Shown piece after piece: positions 1 through 5,924 of a DNA stretch of 10,062 nucleotides (position 1 is the stretch's first letter; every line of letters begins with the position of its first letter). The DNA is from Bacillota bacterium (GTDB lineage: Bacteria; Bacillota; Clostridia; Peptostreptococcales; Anaerovoracaceae), in the NCBI GenBank assembly GCA_029219125.1, contig JAQXSU010000073.1:1-10062 (forward strand), given 5' to 3'. The notes under the pieces were generated by a model that was not told the origin of the DNA, did not search any database, and saw nothing but the letters and a program-made list of their open reading frames with translations. A program made the translations under genes and the position numbers.

Positions 1-287
1 CGCAGGCTGGCCAGATCCCGGATCCCCCAGTACTGAACAGCATACACCGAAGCGCCGCTGAATATACCGAAAATCACAATACTGTAAATGAAATAGATCT
101 GGTTGGCAGCTCCCACAGCCGCCAGGGCATTTTCCGAAACCCGGCCTACCATGATGGTGTCCACCAGATTCAGACCGATGGAAACGATCTGCTGAATCAG
201 CACCGGAATACCGATGTGAAACAGTTTATGATAAAATATTCTGTTTTCTTCGTTCAATTGCTTCCCGCAAGGATTCTGCAGTTCCAA
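1..287 (-). CDS. MATE-family multidrug/Na+ exporter, N-terminal part (runs off the left edge)
   Basis: About 95 codons of the 5' end are present; the rest lies beyond base 1. The start is a TTG at 287-285, preceded by a near-perfect ribosome binding site (GGAGG at 299-295, seven bases from the TTG); no ATG is equally well placed. After a short polar N-terminus the protein reads FYHKLFHIGIPVLIQQ, then LNLVDTIMVGRVSENALAAV, then GIFSGASVYAVQYWG. This matches the first two membrane helices and the connecting loop of MATE transporters, which export cationic drugs or metabolites in exchange for Na+ or H+. The substrate cannot be predicted. The gene lies 212 bases downstream of rny on the same strand, behind a terminator, and has its own candidate promoter, so it is probably a separate transcription unit. 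The family call is firm; the full length is unknown. Confidence 0.85.
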   Translation of the reverse strand, partial: MELQNPCGKQLNEENRIFYHKLFHIGIPVLIQQIVSIGLNLVDTIMVGRVSENALAAVGAANQIYFIYSIVIFGIFSGASVYAVQYWGIRDLASL

Positions 288-333
288 AATATCACCTCCG
301 GCAATCTGCACCTGCGGCAGCTTGCCACTTTAT

Positions 334-363
334 AGAATACCACAGGCAATGCACAGTCGTCAA
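334..363 (-). promoter_or_regulatory. Candidate sigma-A promoter of the MATE exporter gene
   Basis: On the minus strand a -35 box TTGACG (363-358) is followed after 18 bases by TATTCT (339-334). TG stands one base upstream of the -10, making an extended -10. Transcription would start near 327, giving a leader of about 40 bases. The promoter lies just after the rny terminator, as expected for an independent unit. The match is good but not perfect and rests on the sequence alone. Confidence 0.45.
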
Positions 364-375
364 ACAAAACAGCAA

Positions 376-418
376 GAAAAAGAGCCGCTTGCCGGGAATA
401 TATCCGGTTCTGCGGCTC
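376..418 (-). terminator. Intrinsic terminator of rny
   Basis: Read on the minus strand, GAGCCGC (418-412) pairs perfectly with GCGGCTC (388-382). An inner CCGG/CCGG pairing (407-404 with 395-392) extends the stem. A U-rich run, TTTTTC, follows the stem. It lies about 80 bases downstream of the rny stop codon and separates rny from the exporter gene. Confidence 0.75.
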
Positions 419-439
419 CTGTTATGCGATTTTCTGTCA

Positions 440-468
440 GACCGTCGAATGACCGTCCTGAGACCGTC
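440..468. repeat. Three direct heptamer repeats GACCGTC at an 11-base period
   Basis: The heptamer GACCGTC occurs at 440-446, 451-457 and 462-468, so successive copies are exactly 11 bases apart with 4-base spacers (GAAT, CTGA). An inverted partial copy, ACGGTC, lies at 493-498. The array sits between the rny stop codon and its terminator, about 75 to 105 bases upstream of the exporter -35 box. The 7+4 spacing resembles direct-repeat sites of OmpR/PhoB-type response regulators. A chance local duplication, or part of an RNA structure at the rny 3' end, is also possible. Confidence 0.5.
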
Positions 469-499
469 GCAGCGTCTTGCTTCGGCGCCTGCACGGTCG

Positions 500-2035
500 C
501 TATTTGGCGTAATCGATGGCTCTGGTTTCCCGTACCACGTTGACCTTGATCTGGCCCGGATACTCCAGTTCTGCCTCAATCTTCTTGGAAATTTCCCGGG
601 CGAGGAATACGATTTCCTCGTCATTGACATCATCCGGCTTGGCGATGATGCGGATTTCCCGACCTGCCTGGATAGCGAAGGATTTTTCCACGCCCGGCGT
701 GGTGTTTGCGATTTCCTCCAGCTTTTCCAGACGCTTGATATAAGCATCCAGGGTCTCTCTTCTGGCTCCCGGACGGGCAGCGCTCAGTGCATCAGCGGCG
801 GCAATGAGCACGGCTTCCATGCTTTTTGCTTCATAGTCACCGTGGTGGGCTGCCATGCCGTTGATGACTGCTTCGGATTCTTTATATCTGCGCAGCACAT
901 CGATACCGATATCTACGTGTGTTCCTTCCACTTCGTGGTCCAGTGCCTTGCCGATGTCATGGAGCAGACCGGCACGCTTGGCCAGCTTCACATCCAGACC
1001 CAGTTCTCCTGCCATGAGACCTGCCAGATGAGCAACCTCCACCGAGTGCTTCAGCACATTCTGACCGTAGGATGTTCTGAACCGGAGTCTTCCGAGCAGC
1101 TTCACCAGTTCCGGATGCAGGTTGTGAATGCCCACTTCGAAGGTAGCCTGTTCGCCCTCTTCCTTGATCGTCGCATTGACTTCCTTTTCTGCCTTTTCCA
1201 CCATCTCTTCGATTCTGGCAGGATGGATACGACCGTCCACGATGAGCTTTTCCAGCGCAATTCTGGCAATCTCTCTTCTTACAGGGTCGAAGCCGGAAAG
1301 AATTACTGCCTCCGGTGTGTCATCGATGATCAGATCTACGCCGGTCAGGGTTTCAATGGTACGAATATTTCTTCCTTCGCGTCCGATGATTCTGCCCTTC
1401 ATTTCATCGTTCGGCAGGTTCACCACCGAAACGGTGGATTCTGCCACATGGTCGGCAGCACATCTCTGAATGGCGCCGGTAATGATGTACTTGGCCTTCT
1501 TATCTGCTTCTTCCTTGGCTTTCGTCTCAATTTCCTTGATCATGATGGAAGCTTCGTGACGAACTTCCTTCTCAGTGTTTGCCAGAAGAATCGCCTTGGC
1601 TTCTTCTACGGTGTAACCGGAGATTCGCTCCAGTTCTTCCATCTGTCTGGCCAGGAAACCGTCCAGCTCTTTCTGCTTATCGATTAAAATCTGTTCTTTT
1701 TTTGTAATGCTTTCTTCCTTCTTTTCGATGTTTTCAATCTTTTTGTCGAGGGATTCCTCCTTCTGAATCAGTCGTCTTTCGGAACGCTGGATTTCAGCAC
1801 GGCGCTCTCTGGCGTCTCTTTCAGCCTCACTTCTTAAGCGGTGTGCCTCCTCCTTTGCCTCCAGGATAGTTTCTTTTTTTATAGTTTCGGATTTATTTTC
1901 AGCATCAAGAATCAGGTTTCTTGCTTTCTGTTCGGCACTGCCGATTGCTTTCTCGCCCACATTCTTACGATATATATATCCGATCAACGCACCGATTACC
2001 AGTGCGATAAGTCCGATAATAATTTTTATCAGCAT
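500..2035 (-). CDS. rny: Ribonuclease Y (endoribonuclease, RNA turnover)
   Basis: RNase Y is the membrane-anchored endonuclease that initiates much mRNA decay in Firmicutes. The 511-residue product shows the whole family layout (B. subtilis Rny is about 520 residues). It has an N-terminal membrane helix (about 3-24) and a long charged coiled coil (about 30-185). A KH RNA-binding domain carries the GxxG-type loop IIGREGRNIR near 216-225. An HD metallohydrolase domain has an upstream histidine in VLKHSVEVAH, the HD pair in LLHDIGKA near 359-360, a downstream AAHHGD and the aspartate in AAADALSA. A TTG at 2038-2036 directly precedes the ATG at 2035, in frame. I chose the ATG because it lies seven bases from the AGGAGG ribosome binding site, whereas the TTG lies only four away; the TTG would add one residue. 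It is transcribed from its own strong divergent promoter, facing rodA, and ends at the hairpin at 382-418. Nothing in the reading frame looks broken. Confidence 0.97.
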   Translation of the reverse strand: MLIKIIIGLIALVIGALIGYIYRKNVGEKAIGSAEQKARNLILDAENKSETIKKETILEAKEEAHRLRSEAERDARERRAEIQRSERRLIQKEESLDKKIENIEKKEESITKKEQILIDKQKELDGFLARQMEELERISGYTVEEAKAILLANTEKEVRHEASIMIKEIETKAKEEADKKAKYIITGAIQRCAADHVAESTVSVVNLPNDEMKGRIIGREGRNIRTIETLTGVDLIIDDTPEAVILSGFDPVRREIARIALEKLIVDGRIHPARIEEMVEKAEKEVNATIKEEGEQATFEVGIHNLHPELVKLLGRLRFRTSYGQNVLKHSVEVAHLAGLMAGELGLDVKLAKRAGLLHDIGKALDHEVEGTHVDIGIDVLRRYKESEAVINGMAAHHGDYEAKSMEAVLIAAADALSAARPGARRETLDAYIKRLEKLEEIANTTPGVEKSFAIQAGREIRIIAKPDDVNDEEIVFLAREISKKIEAELEYPGQIKVNVVRETRAIDYAK

Positions 2036-2129
2036 CAATACACCTCCTTCTGCTTTTCTGTTTCCTTTTTTTCAATAAACTGTTCACGTATTTTTTATCT
2101 GATTCTGAATTGCATTACATAATTAAACC

Positions 2130-2159
2130 TTGATATAATCATACAATATATATTATAAT
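2130..2159 (+). promoter_or_regulatory. rodA promoter (sigma-A type), sharing its -10 with the rny promoter
   Basis: On the plus strand TTGATA (2130-2135) and TATAAT (2154-2159) are separated by 18 bases. Transcription would start near 2166, about 34 bases before the rodA start codon. A second, weaker candidate lies directly upstream: TTGCAT (2110-2115), 18 bases, TATAAT (2134-2139). The rny -35 box at 2176-2181 falls inside the rodA leader. Confidence 0.7.
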
Positions 2160-2181
2160 GTTTTAGTAAACGAAATGTCAA
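2152..2181 (-). promoter_or_regulatory. rny promoter (sigma-A type, consensus boxes)
   Basis: On the minus strand TTGACA (2181-2176) and TATAAT (2157-2152) are separated by 18 bases. Both hexamers are perfect consensus. Transcription would begin near 2145, giving rny a leader of about 110 bases. The -10 box overlaps the rodA -10 box on the opposite strand, so the two promoters compete for one melting site. Confidence 0.75.
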
Positions 2182-2199
2182 GGTGAAGAAGGACAAGAA

Positions 2200-3318
2200 A
2201 TGAACAAAATTTTTAACACATTAAAAAGTATAGATAAAATCGCACTGCTGCTGATTGTAATTCTGGGCTTTGTCAGCCTTCTGATGCTGGAAAGCACCAT
2301 ATATGACGACGGATTCGTCCTGAGCTGGAGTGAGGGGCGGGCAGTCATCATTCAGGCCATTGCCTACCTGCTGGGATTCTGCTGTATCGTTGTGGTTCTT
2401 GCTGTAAACTACAACTTTTTTTACGGACTGGAAAAGCTGCTGTATGCCCTTTCTGTGCTGCTTCTGGCGACAGTGTACATCCCGGGTCTTGGTATTGAAC
2501 AGTACGGCGCACGCTCCTGGATCGATCTTGGGATCACGACGCTGCAGCCTTCGGAATTCGTGAAGATTTCCTTCGTACTGATCATGGCAGGCTATCTGTC
2601 GGAGCACAGCGGCGAGCTGCGGAATTTCGCAGGCGTATTCAAGGCCGTTCTCTATGCGGCGCCCATCATCGCCATCGTCCTGAAGGAGGACTTGGGAAGC
2701 GCTCTGGTCTACATCGTAATCTGGATCTTCATGGTATTCTTCGCAGGCATCGACTATAAGGTCTTCTTCCAGTGTGCAGGCCTGACCGTGGCAATGATCC
2801 CGATCGCATATCGTTTTCTCGGTGATTACCAGAAGGACAGAATCGAAGCCTTCCTCCATCCGGACAACCTGAGCCTGCCGGGAAACTATCAGGTATGGCA
2901 GTCCAAGGTCGCCATCGGTTCCGGCGGTTTCCGGGGAACCGGGCTTTTCCAGGGGACCCAGAAGTCACTGGACTTCATTCCCGTGCAGCAATCCGACTTC
3001 ATTTTTTCTGTAGTGGGCGAGGAACTGGGCTTTTTGGGCGGCTTCGGCGTGATTCTGCTGTACGGCCTGCTGACATGGCGCTTCACACGGATTTTGAGGG
3101 ATACAGAGGATCTGTACGGCGCCCTCATCGTGGTGGGCTTCGTAGGCATGTTCCTGTTCCAGATCTTCGAAAACATCGCCATGACCATCGGTCTCATGCC
3201 GGTAACAGGCATCACCCTGCCATTCCTTTCCGGCGGCGGTACCTCTGTCATCGCCAGCATGATCTCCGTGGGCCTGATTCTGAACGTGGGAGTAAACAGC
3301 AAGGGGATCAAGTTCTGA
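2200..3318 (+). CDS. rodA: RodA/FtsW-family (SEDS) peptidoglycan glycosyltransferase, RodA type
   Basis: SEDS proteins polymerise glycan strands from lipid II in the cytoplasmic membrane; RodA works with the class B transpeptidase PBP2 in cell elongation. The 372-residue product is of normal RodA length and consists mostly of hydrophobic helices. Family motifs appear in order: GARSWIDLG then LQPSEFVKI (about 103-123), LKEDLGSALVY (161-171, conserved Asp), GSGGFRGTGLFQGTQKSL then SDFIFSVVGEELG (240-277, with the conserved Asp at about 266 in the large extracellular loop), and GLMPVTGITLPFL then SGGGTS (331-349). GLFQGTQ and the length favour RodA over FtsW. The usual C-terminal SYGG(S/T)S reads SGGGTS here. 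The ATG is supported by AAGAAGGA eight bases upstream. The gene is alone on this strand and ends at a shared terminator. PBP2, its likely partner, lies about 4 kb away on the other strand. Confidence 0.92.
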   Translation: MNKIFNTLKSIDKIALLLIVILGFVSLLMLESTIYDDGFVLSWSEGRAVIIQAIAYLLGFCCIVVVLAVNYNFFYGLEKLLYALSVLLLATVYIPGLGIEQYGARSWIDLGITTLQPSEFVKISFVLIMAGYLSEHSGELRNFAGVFKAVLYAAPIIAIVLKEDLGSALVYIVIWIFMVFFAGIDYKVFFQCAGLTVAMIPIAYRFLGDYQKDRIEAFLHPDNLSLPGNYQVWQSKVAIGSGGFRGTGLFQGTQKSLDFIPVQQSDFIFSVVGEELGFLGGFGVILLYGLLTWRFTRILRDTEDLYGALIVVGFVGMFLFQIFENIAMTIGLMPVTGITLPFLSGGGTSVIASMISVGLILNVGVNSKGIKF

Positions 3319-3343
3319 TCCGCAAAATCAGGTTCTGATCCGC
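3312..3343 (+). repeat. Short direct repeat across the rodA stop codon
   Basis: GTTCTGATCCGC occurs at 3312-3323 and again at 3332-3343, a 20-base period. The first copy contains the rodA stop codon TGA (3316-3318). It looks like a small local duplication just before the terminator; no function is evident. Confidence 0.5.
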
Positions 3344-3363
3344 CCGCATAGATGCATCAACCT

Positions 3364-3403
3364 AAAAAAACGAGGAACCGCTCCGGCAGTTCCTCATTTT
3401 TTT
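3364..3403. terminator. Bidirectional intrinsic terminator between rodA and floT
   Basis: GAGGAAC (3372-3378) pairs perfectly with GTTCCTC (3389-3395) around a 10-base loop. It is flanked by seven A (3364-3370) on one side and seven T (3397-3403) on the other. It can therefore end the rodA transcript on the plus strand and the nfeD-floT transcript on the minus strand. Confidence 0.9.
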
Positions 3404-3432
3404 CAGTATATATGCTTCTTAATATATTCTTC

Positions 3433-4932
3433 TTATGCTTCGTCCGCGTCCGTACTTCCCGCAGTCCCTTCCGCTGCAGGTGCGTCTGAAGTCAGAGTTT
3501 CTGCTGCCATCTCCCGGTGTTCCGCATGCTCTTCGCAAACCTCATGCTCTTCGCAAACCGGATGTTCTTCTCCGGTCAGATCCTTTCCCAGGAATTCCGG
3601 AAGTTCCATGCCAGCCTGCCGGAACAGCTCGTTCATCGGCGGAATGGATTTCATCATGCCGGACAGAAAATTCGCCGTGGCAGTCTTTCCGTTCTCACCG
3701 CCGTTTCCGTCCCATACCGTTACCTTGTCGATCTTGATATTCTTAATGGCCTCAACCTGAATTCTCGTCAGTTCTTCCAGCTTATCAGCGATCATCAGTT
3801 TCACTGCATCGTCAGCGTTGTCGCCGGCAGCTTCAACCAGCAGCCGCATACCTTCTGCCTGCTTCTCCAGCAGTTCTCTGGTACCGCGTGCTTCCGCCTC
3901 CATCTTCATGTAGATGGCATCCGCTTCACCCTTGGCTTTTCTTCTCATGACTTCCGCTTCCGCTTCTGCAGCAATCTCGGCTTTTCTCTTTTCGATTTCA
4001 GCGCTTACAATGATATCCGCAGTCTGTGTAGCCTTTTCCAGTTCCGCACGAGTCTGCTCTGCCTCCTGCTGTGCCACATAAGCTTCCTGCTTCGCTCTGG
4101 CAGCCTGTACCGCTTCTGCAGCAGTGGCCACTTTCAGTGCCTCTGCTTCCTTTTCACGACGGCGTGCATTGGACTGTGCTATCTCGATCTTCGCATTATT
4201 TTCACCATCGATTGCGGTTGCGTCTGCAGCAGCTACGCTGATACGCTGGTCTCTGTGAGCATTGGCCTGACCAATCTCACCATCTCTGTTCTTTTCTGCC
4301 ACGCTCTTCTTGGCATCGTTGATGGCCTTGGCCGCAGCCTCTTTACCCAGTGCTTCAATGTATCCGGACTCATCATTGATATCCGTTACGTTTACGTTAA
4401 TCAGACGGAGACCGATCTTTTTCAGCTCGATTTCCACGTTATTGGATACTGCCAGCAGGAACTTATCTCTGTCCATGTTGATCTCTTCGATATCCATGGT
4501 GGCGATCACCAGACGCAGCTGTCCGAAGATGATATCTCTTGCAAGTTCCTGGATCTCACTGAGCTTCAGTCCCAAAAGCCGCTCTGCCGCATTCTGCATG
4601 ACACCCGGTTCGGTGGAAATACCAACGGTAAACCTGGACGGTACGTCAATACGGATGTTCTGTTTGGACAGAGCCTGTGTCAGATCCACACCGATGGAAA
4701 TCGGCGTCAGATCCATGTACTGATATGCCTGCAGCACAGGAATGATGAACGCTGCACCACCGTGAATACACTTGGCGCTCCTTGCCTGCCCGTCCTTGCC
4801 GGCTCCAACCTTACCATAGACAACCATGACCTTATCCGACGGACACTTTCTGTATCTGGACAGAATCAGGATCAGTGTGGCAAGCAAGACCACTGCGATA
4901 AGAATAACTGCTACCAATACTCCTATTTTCAT
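3433..4932 (-). CDS. floT: Flotillin-like SPFH-domain membrane scaffold protein
   Basis: Flotillins are membrane-anchored oligomers that organise functional membrane microdomains and influence membrane fluidity. The 499-residue product begins with a hydrophobic anchor (about 4-26). An SPFH/band-7 domain follows (about 30-200; VMVVYGKVGAGKDG, GGAAFIIPVLQAY, VPSRFTVGIS, MDIEEINMDRDKF). Next is a long Ala/Glu/Lys-rich coiled coil (about 195-360) with the EA-type repeats typical of flotillins, then a C-terminal region with NFLSGMMKSIPPMNELFRQAG (split as NFLSGMMKSI and PPMNELFRQAG). B. subtilis FloT (YuaG) has the same layout and is likewise encoded next to an NfeD-type protein. The tail is odd: residues 455-472 form a His/Cys repeat, HPVCEE-HEVCEE-HAEH, followed by an acidic, Ala/Ser/Thr-rich end. 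The ATG lies just after an AGGGAGGAAAG ribosome binding site, 26 bases past the nfeD stop, so the two genes are co-transcribed. The symbol is by analogy with B. subtilis. Confidence 0.92.
   Translation of the reverse strand: MKIGVLVAVILIAVVLLATLILILSRYRKCPSDKVMVVYGKVGAGKDGQARSAKCIHGGAAFIIPVLQAYQYMDLTPISIGVDLTQALSKQNIRIDVPSRFTVGISTEPGVMQNAAERLLGLKLSEIQELARDIIFGQLRLVIATMDIEEINMDRDKFLLAVSNNVEIELKKIGLRLINVNVTDINDESGYIEALGKEAAAKAINDAKKSVAEKNRDGEIGQANAHRDQRISVAAADATAIDGENNAKIEIAQSNARRREKEAEALKVATAAEAVQAARAKQEAYVAQQEAEQTRAELEKATQTADIIVSAEIEKRKAEIAAEAEAEVMRRKAKGEADAIYMKMEAEARGTRELLEKQAEGMRLLVEAAGDNADDAVKLMIADKLEELTRIQVEAIKNIKIDKVTVWDGNGGENGKTATANFLSGMMKSIPPMNELFRQAGMELPEFLGKDLTGEEHPVCEEHEVCEEHAEHREMAAETLTSDAPAAEGTAGSTDADEA
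3525..3570 (-). repeat. 18-base tandem repeat encoding the His/Cys tail of flotillin
   Basis: Two adjacent 18-base copies (3525-3542 and 3543-3560) differ at only their last base. A degenerate third begins at 3561. On the minus strand each unit encodes a hexapeptide of the form H-x-V-C-E-E. Two copies are near-identical at the DNA level, which suggests a recent expansion by slippage. Confidence 0.8.
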
Positions 4933-4958
4933 ACTTTCCTCCCTTTTTTCACGTAGAG

Positions 4959-5648
4959 TTACGCATCTTTTTCAACAACCAGTAAATGATTTCTCACATC
5001 GGTAACCCGCACTGTTTCTCCGGTCGAAAGCATTTCCGATCCGAAGTTGATGCAGCTCGCCTCTGTATAGCGCCCCTGTAAATACAGGTTGATTTTTCCT
5101 TCGCCTTTCCCGCCGGCGGGTACCGGGATATACACCGTGCCGTTTTCCCCTATGGCATTGCGCAGATCCACCGTGCCGTTTTCCGTCAGTTTACGGGAAG
5201 CAAACATCAGCCTCGCAGCCAGATACATGGTCAGCAGACCGACGCCGCATCCGAAGGCGATCCCAATGGTAGGAATTGCACCTGCACTGATGGATGCGAT
5301 GGAGACCCAGCCCATGACTGTCAGAAATGTGACGATGCCCTGTACCGAAAACATGCTGGCGATGGAAAAATCCGCCGGATTGCCCCCATCCAGGGAAGCC
5401 GAACTGCCATCCCCAAGATCTGCGTCGGCAAGTTCGCTTATATCAGAACCCCCATCGAAATCGACATCAAAATCCAGCCCCACATCACCGGACAGCCCCG
5501 ATGTATCAGAAAAATCCACACCGGCACCACCCTCAAATCCCCCGAGCAATGAAAGGACCGTTTGAATCACCAGCACCAGAGTCGCAGGTATCGCCATGCA
5601 GTAAAGCACCTTCATGACAGTATCCAGTGAATCCCACCATGCAATCAT
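4959..5648 (-). CDS. NfeD-like membrane protein (YuaF type), flotillin partner
   Basis: NfeD proteins are small membrane proteins with a cytoplasmic OB-fold domain. They are usually encoded beside flotillins or stomatins and are thought to help assemble or stabilise them. The 229-residue product has a first membrane helix (about 12-36), then a very acidic Gly/Asp/Ser-rich loop (41-92, including DFDVDFDGGSD). Two further helices follow (about 100-122 and 124-150), then a C-terminal beta-rich domain (about 155-229: ENGTVDLRNAIGENGTVYIP, KINLYLQGRYTEAS, STGETVRVTDV, HLLVVEKDA), which fits the NfeD OB fold. The reading frame stays open upstream to 5768, but I chose the ATG at 5648. It has AAGGAGGAAAG just before it, and the upstream extension would cross the promoter itself. 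It is the first gene of a two-gene operon with floT, with a leader of about 50 bases. B. subtilis yuaF-yuaG has the same order. Confidence 0.88.
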   Translation of the reverse strand: MIAWWDSLDTVMKVLYCMAIPATLVLVIQTVLSLLGGFEGGAGVDFSDTSGLSGDVGLDFDVDFDGGSDISELADADLGDGSSASLDGGNPADFSIASMFSVQGIVTFLTVMGWVSIASISAGAIPTIGIAFGCGVGLLTMYLAARLMFASRKLTENGTVDLRNAIGENGTVYIPVPAGGKGEGKINLYLQGRYTEASCINFGSEMLSTGETVRVTDVRNHLLVVEKDA

Positions 5649-5686
5649 AATCTTTCCTCCTTCTTCCACAATGATTCGCGCAGGTT

Positions 5687-5703
5687 GGTAAATTTTATTT
5701 ACC
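5687..5703. promoter_or_regulatory. Operator O1: perfect palindrome over the nfeD-floT transcription start
   Basis: GGTAAAT (5687-5693), TTT, ATTTACC (5697-5703) is a perfect 7+3+7 inverted repeat. It begins two bases downstream of the nfeD -10 box and covers the predicted start site near 5699, so a bound protein would block transcription. A near-identical palindrome lies at the facing xre promoter. Confidence 0.75.
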
Positions 5704-5705
5704 TT

Positions 5706-5734
5706 ATTGTATGTCATAGAACCAAAAATGTCAA
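5706..5734 (-). promoter_or_regulatory. nfeD-floT operon promoter (strong sigma-A type)
   Basis: On the minus strand TTGACA (5734-5729, perfect -35) and TACAAT (5711-5706) are separated by exactly 17 bases. An A-rich stretch (about 5752-5735, two long A runs) directly upstream resembles an UP element. The promoter therefore looks intrinsically strong and likely needs repression, consistent with the palindrome at its start site. I see no sigma-W-like sequence here. Confidence 0.8.
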
Positions 5735-5832
5735 TCTTTTTTTCTTTTTTCCTGTCGAAGATGCGCAAAATATGTTATCCGGGCATTTTCAATTGTTTCA
5801 GATTTTTTTGTTGTCAGATACAAAGAAAACCC

Positions 5833-5861
5833 TTGCTTTTTGTTGCTTTTTCTGGTACATT
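5833..5861 (+). promoter_or_regulatory. Promoter of the Xre regulator gene
   Basis: On the plus strand TTGCTT (5833-5838) and TACATT (5856-5861) are separated by 17 bases. A TG one base upstream of the -10 (5853-5854) makes it an extended -10. Transcription would begin near 5868, inside the second palindrome, leaving a leader of about 57 bases. It is weaker than the facing nfeD promoter, as is common for a regulator gene. Confidence 0.6.
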
Positions 5862-5864
5862 TGT

Positions 5865-5881
5865 AGTAAATTTAATTTACC
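5865..5881. promoter_or_regulatory. Operator O2: palindrome over the xre transcription start
   Basis: GTAAAT (5866-5871), TTA, ATTTAC (5875-5880) is a perfect 6+3+6 inverted repeat. With the flanking bases (A at 5865, C at 5881) it is the O1 17-mer with one outer mismatch and a different spacer. It begins three bases after the xre -10 box, almost the same placement as O1, which points to negative autoregulation. Confidence 0.72.
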
Positions 5882-5924
5882 TTTTTATGCAAAGAAAAAG
5901 GCATTCTTTTGAAAGGGTGATTCA

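Noticed and set aside
292..747. A 151-codon open frame on the minus strand overlapping the rny 3' end
   Set aside because: It lies out of frame within rny and continues through the terminator; its Arg/Ser-rich translation is typical of a shifted frame.
389..1687. A 432-codon open frame on the plus strand, antisense to rny
   Set aside because: Same effect of codon bias in a clear RNase Y gene; it also runs through the rny terminator and gives a composition unlike a real protein.
2039..2145. Possible structured leader (riboswitch or T-box) upstream of rny
   Set aside because: The roughly 110-base leader is AT- and A-rich with no strong stem or antiterminator pair that I can see.
3517..4956. 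A 479-codon open frame on the plus strand, antisense to the whole flotillin gene
   Set aside because: It is the mirror of the flotillin coding frame, whose Ala/Glu/Lys-rich codons give few stops on the other strand. The translation is Cys/Phe/Leu/Ser-rich with no recognisable domain and no ribosome binding site I could support.
5649..5768. A 40-residue N-terminal extension of the NfeD-like protein from an ATG at 5768
   Set aside because: It would start upstream of a consensus promoter (5706-5734), so the transcript would not include it, and the internal ATG at 5648 has an excellent ribosome binding site.
5649..5924. Possible riboswitch or small RNA in the xre-nfeD spacer
   Set aside because: The spacer is very AT-rich, both predicted leaders are only about 50-57 bases, and no stable multi-stem structure or terminator is visible; promoters and palindromes explain the region.
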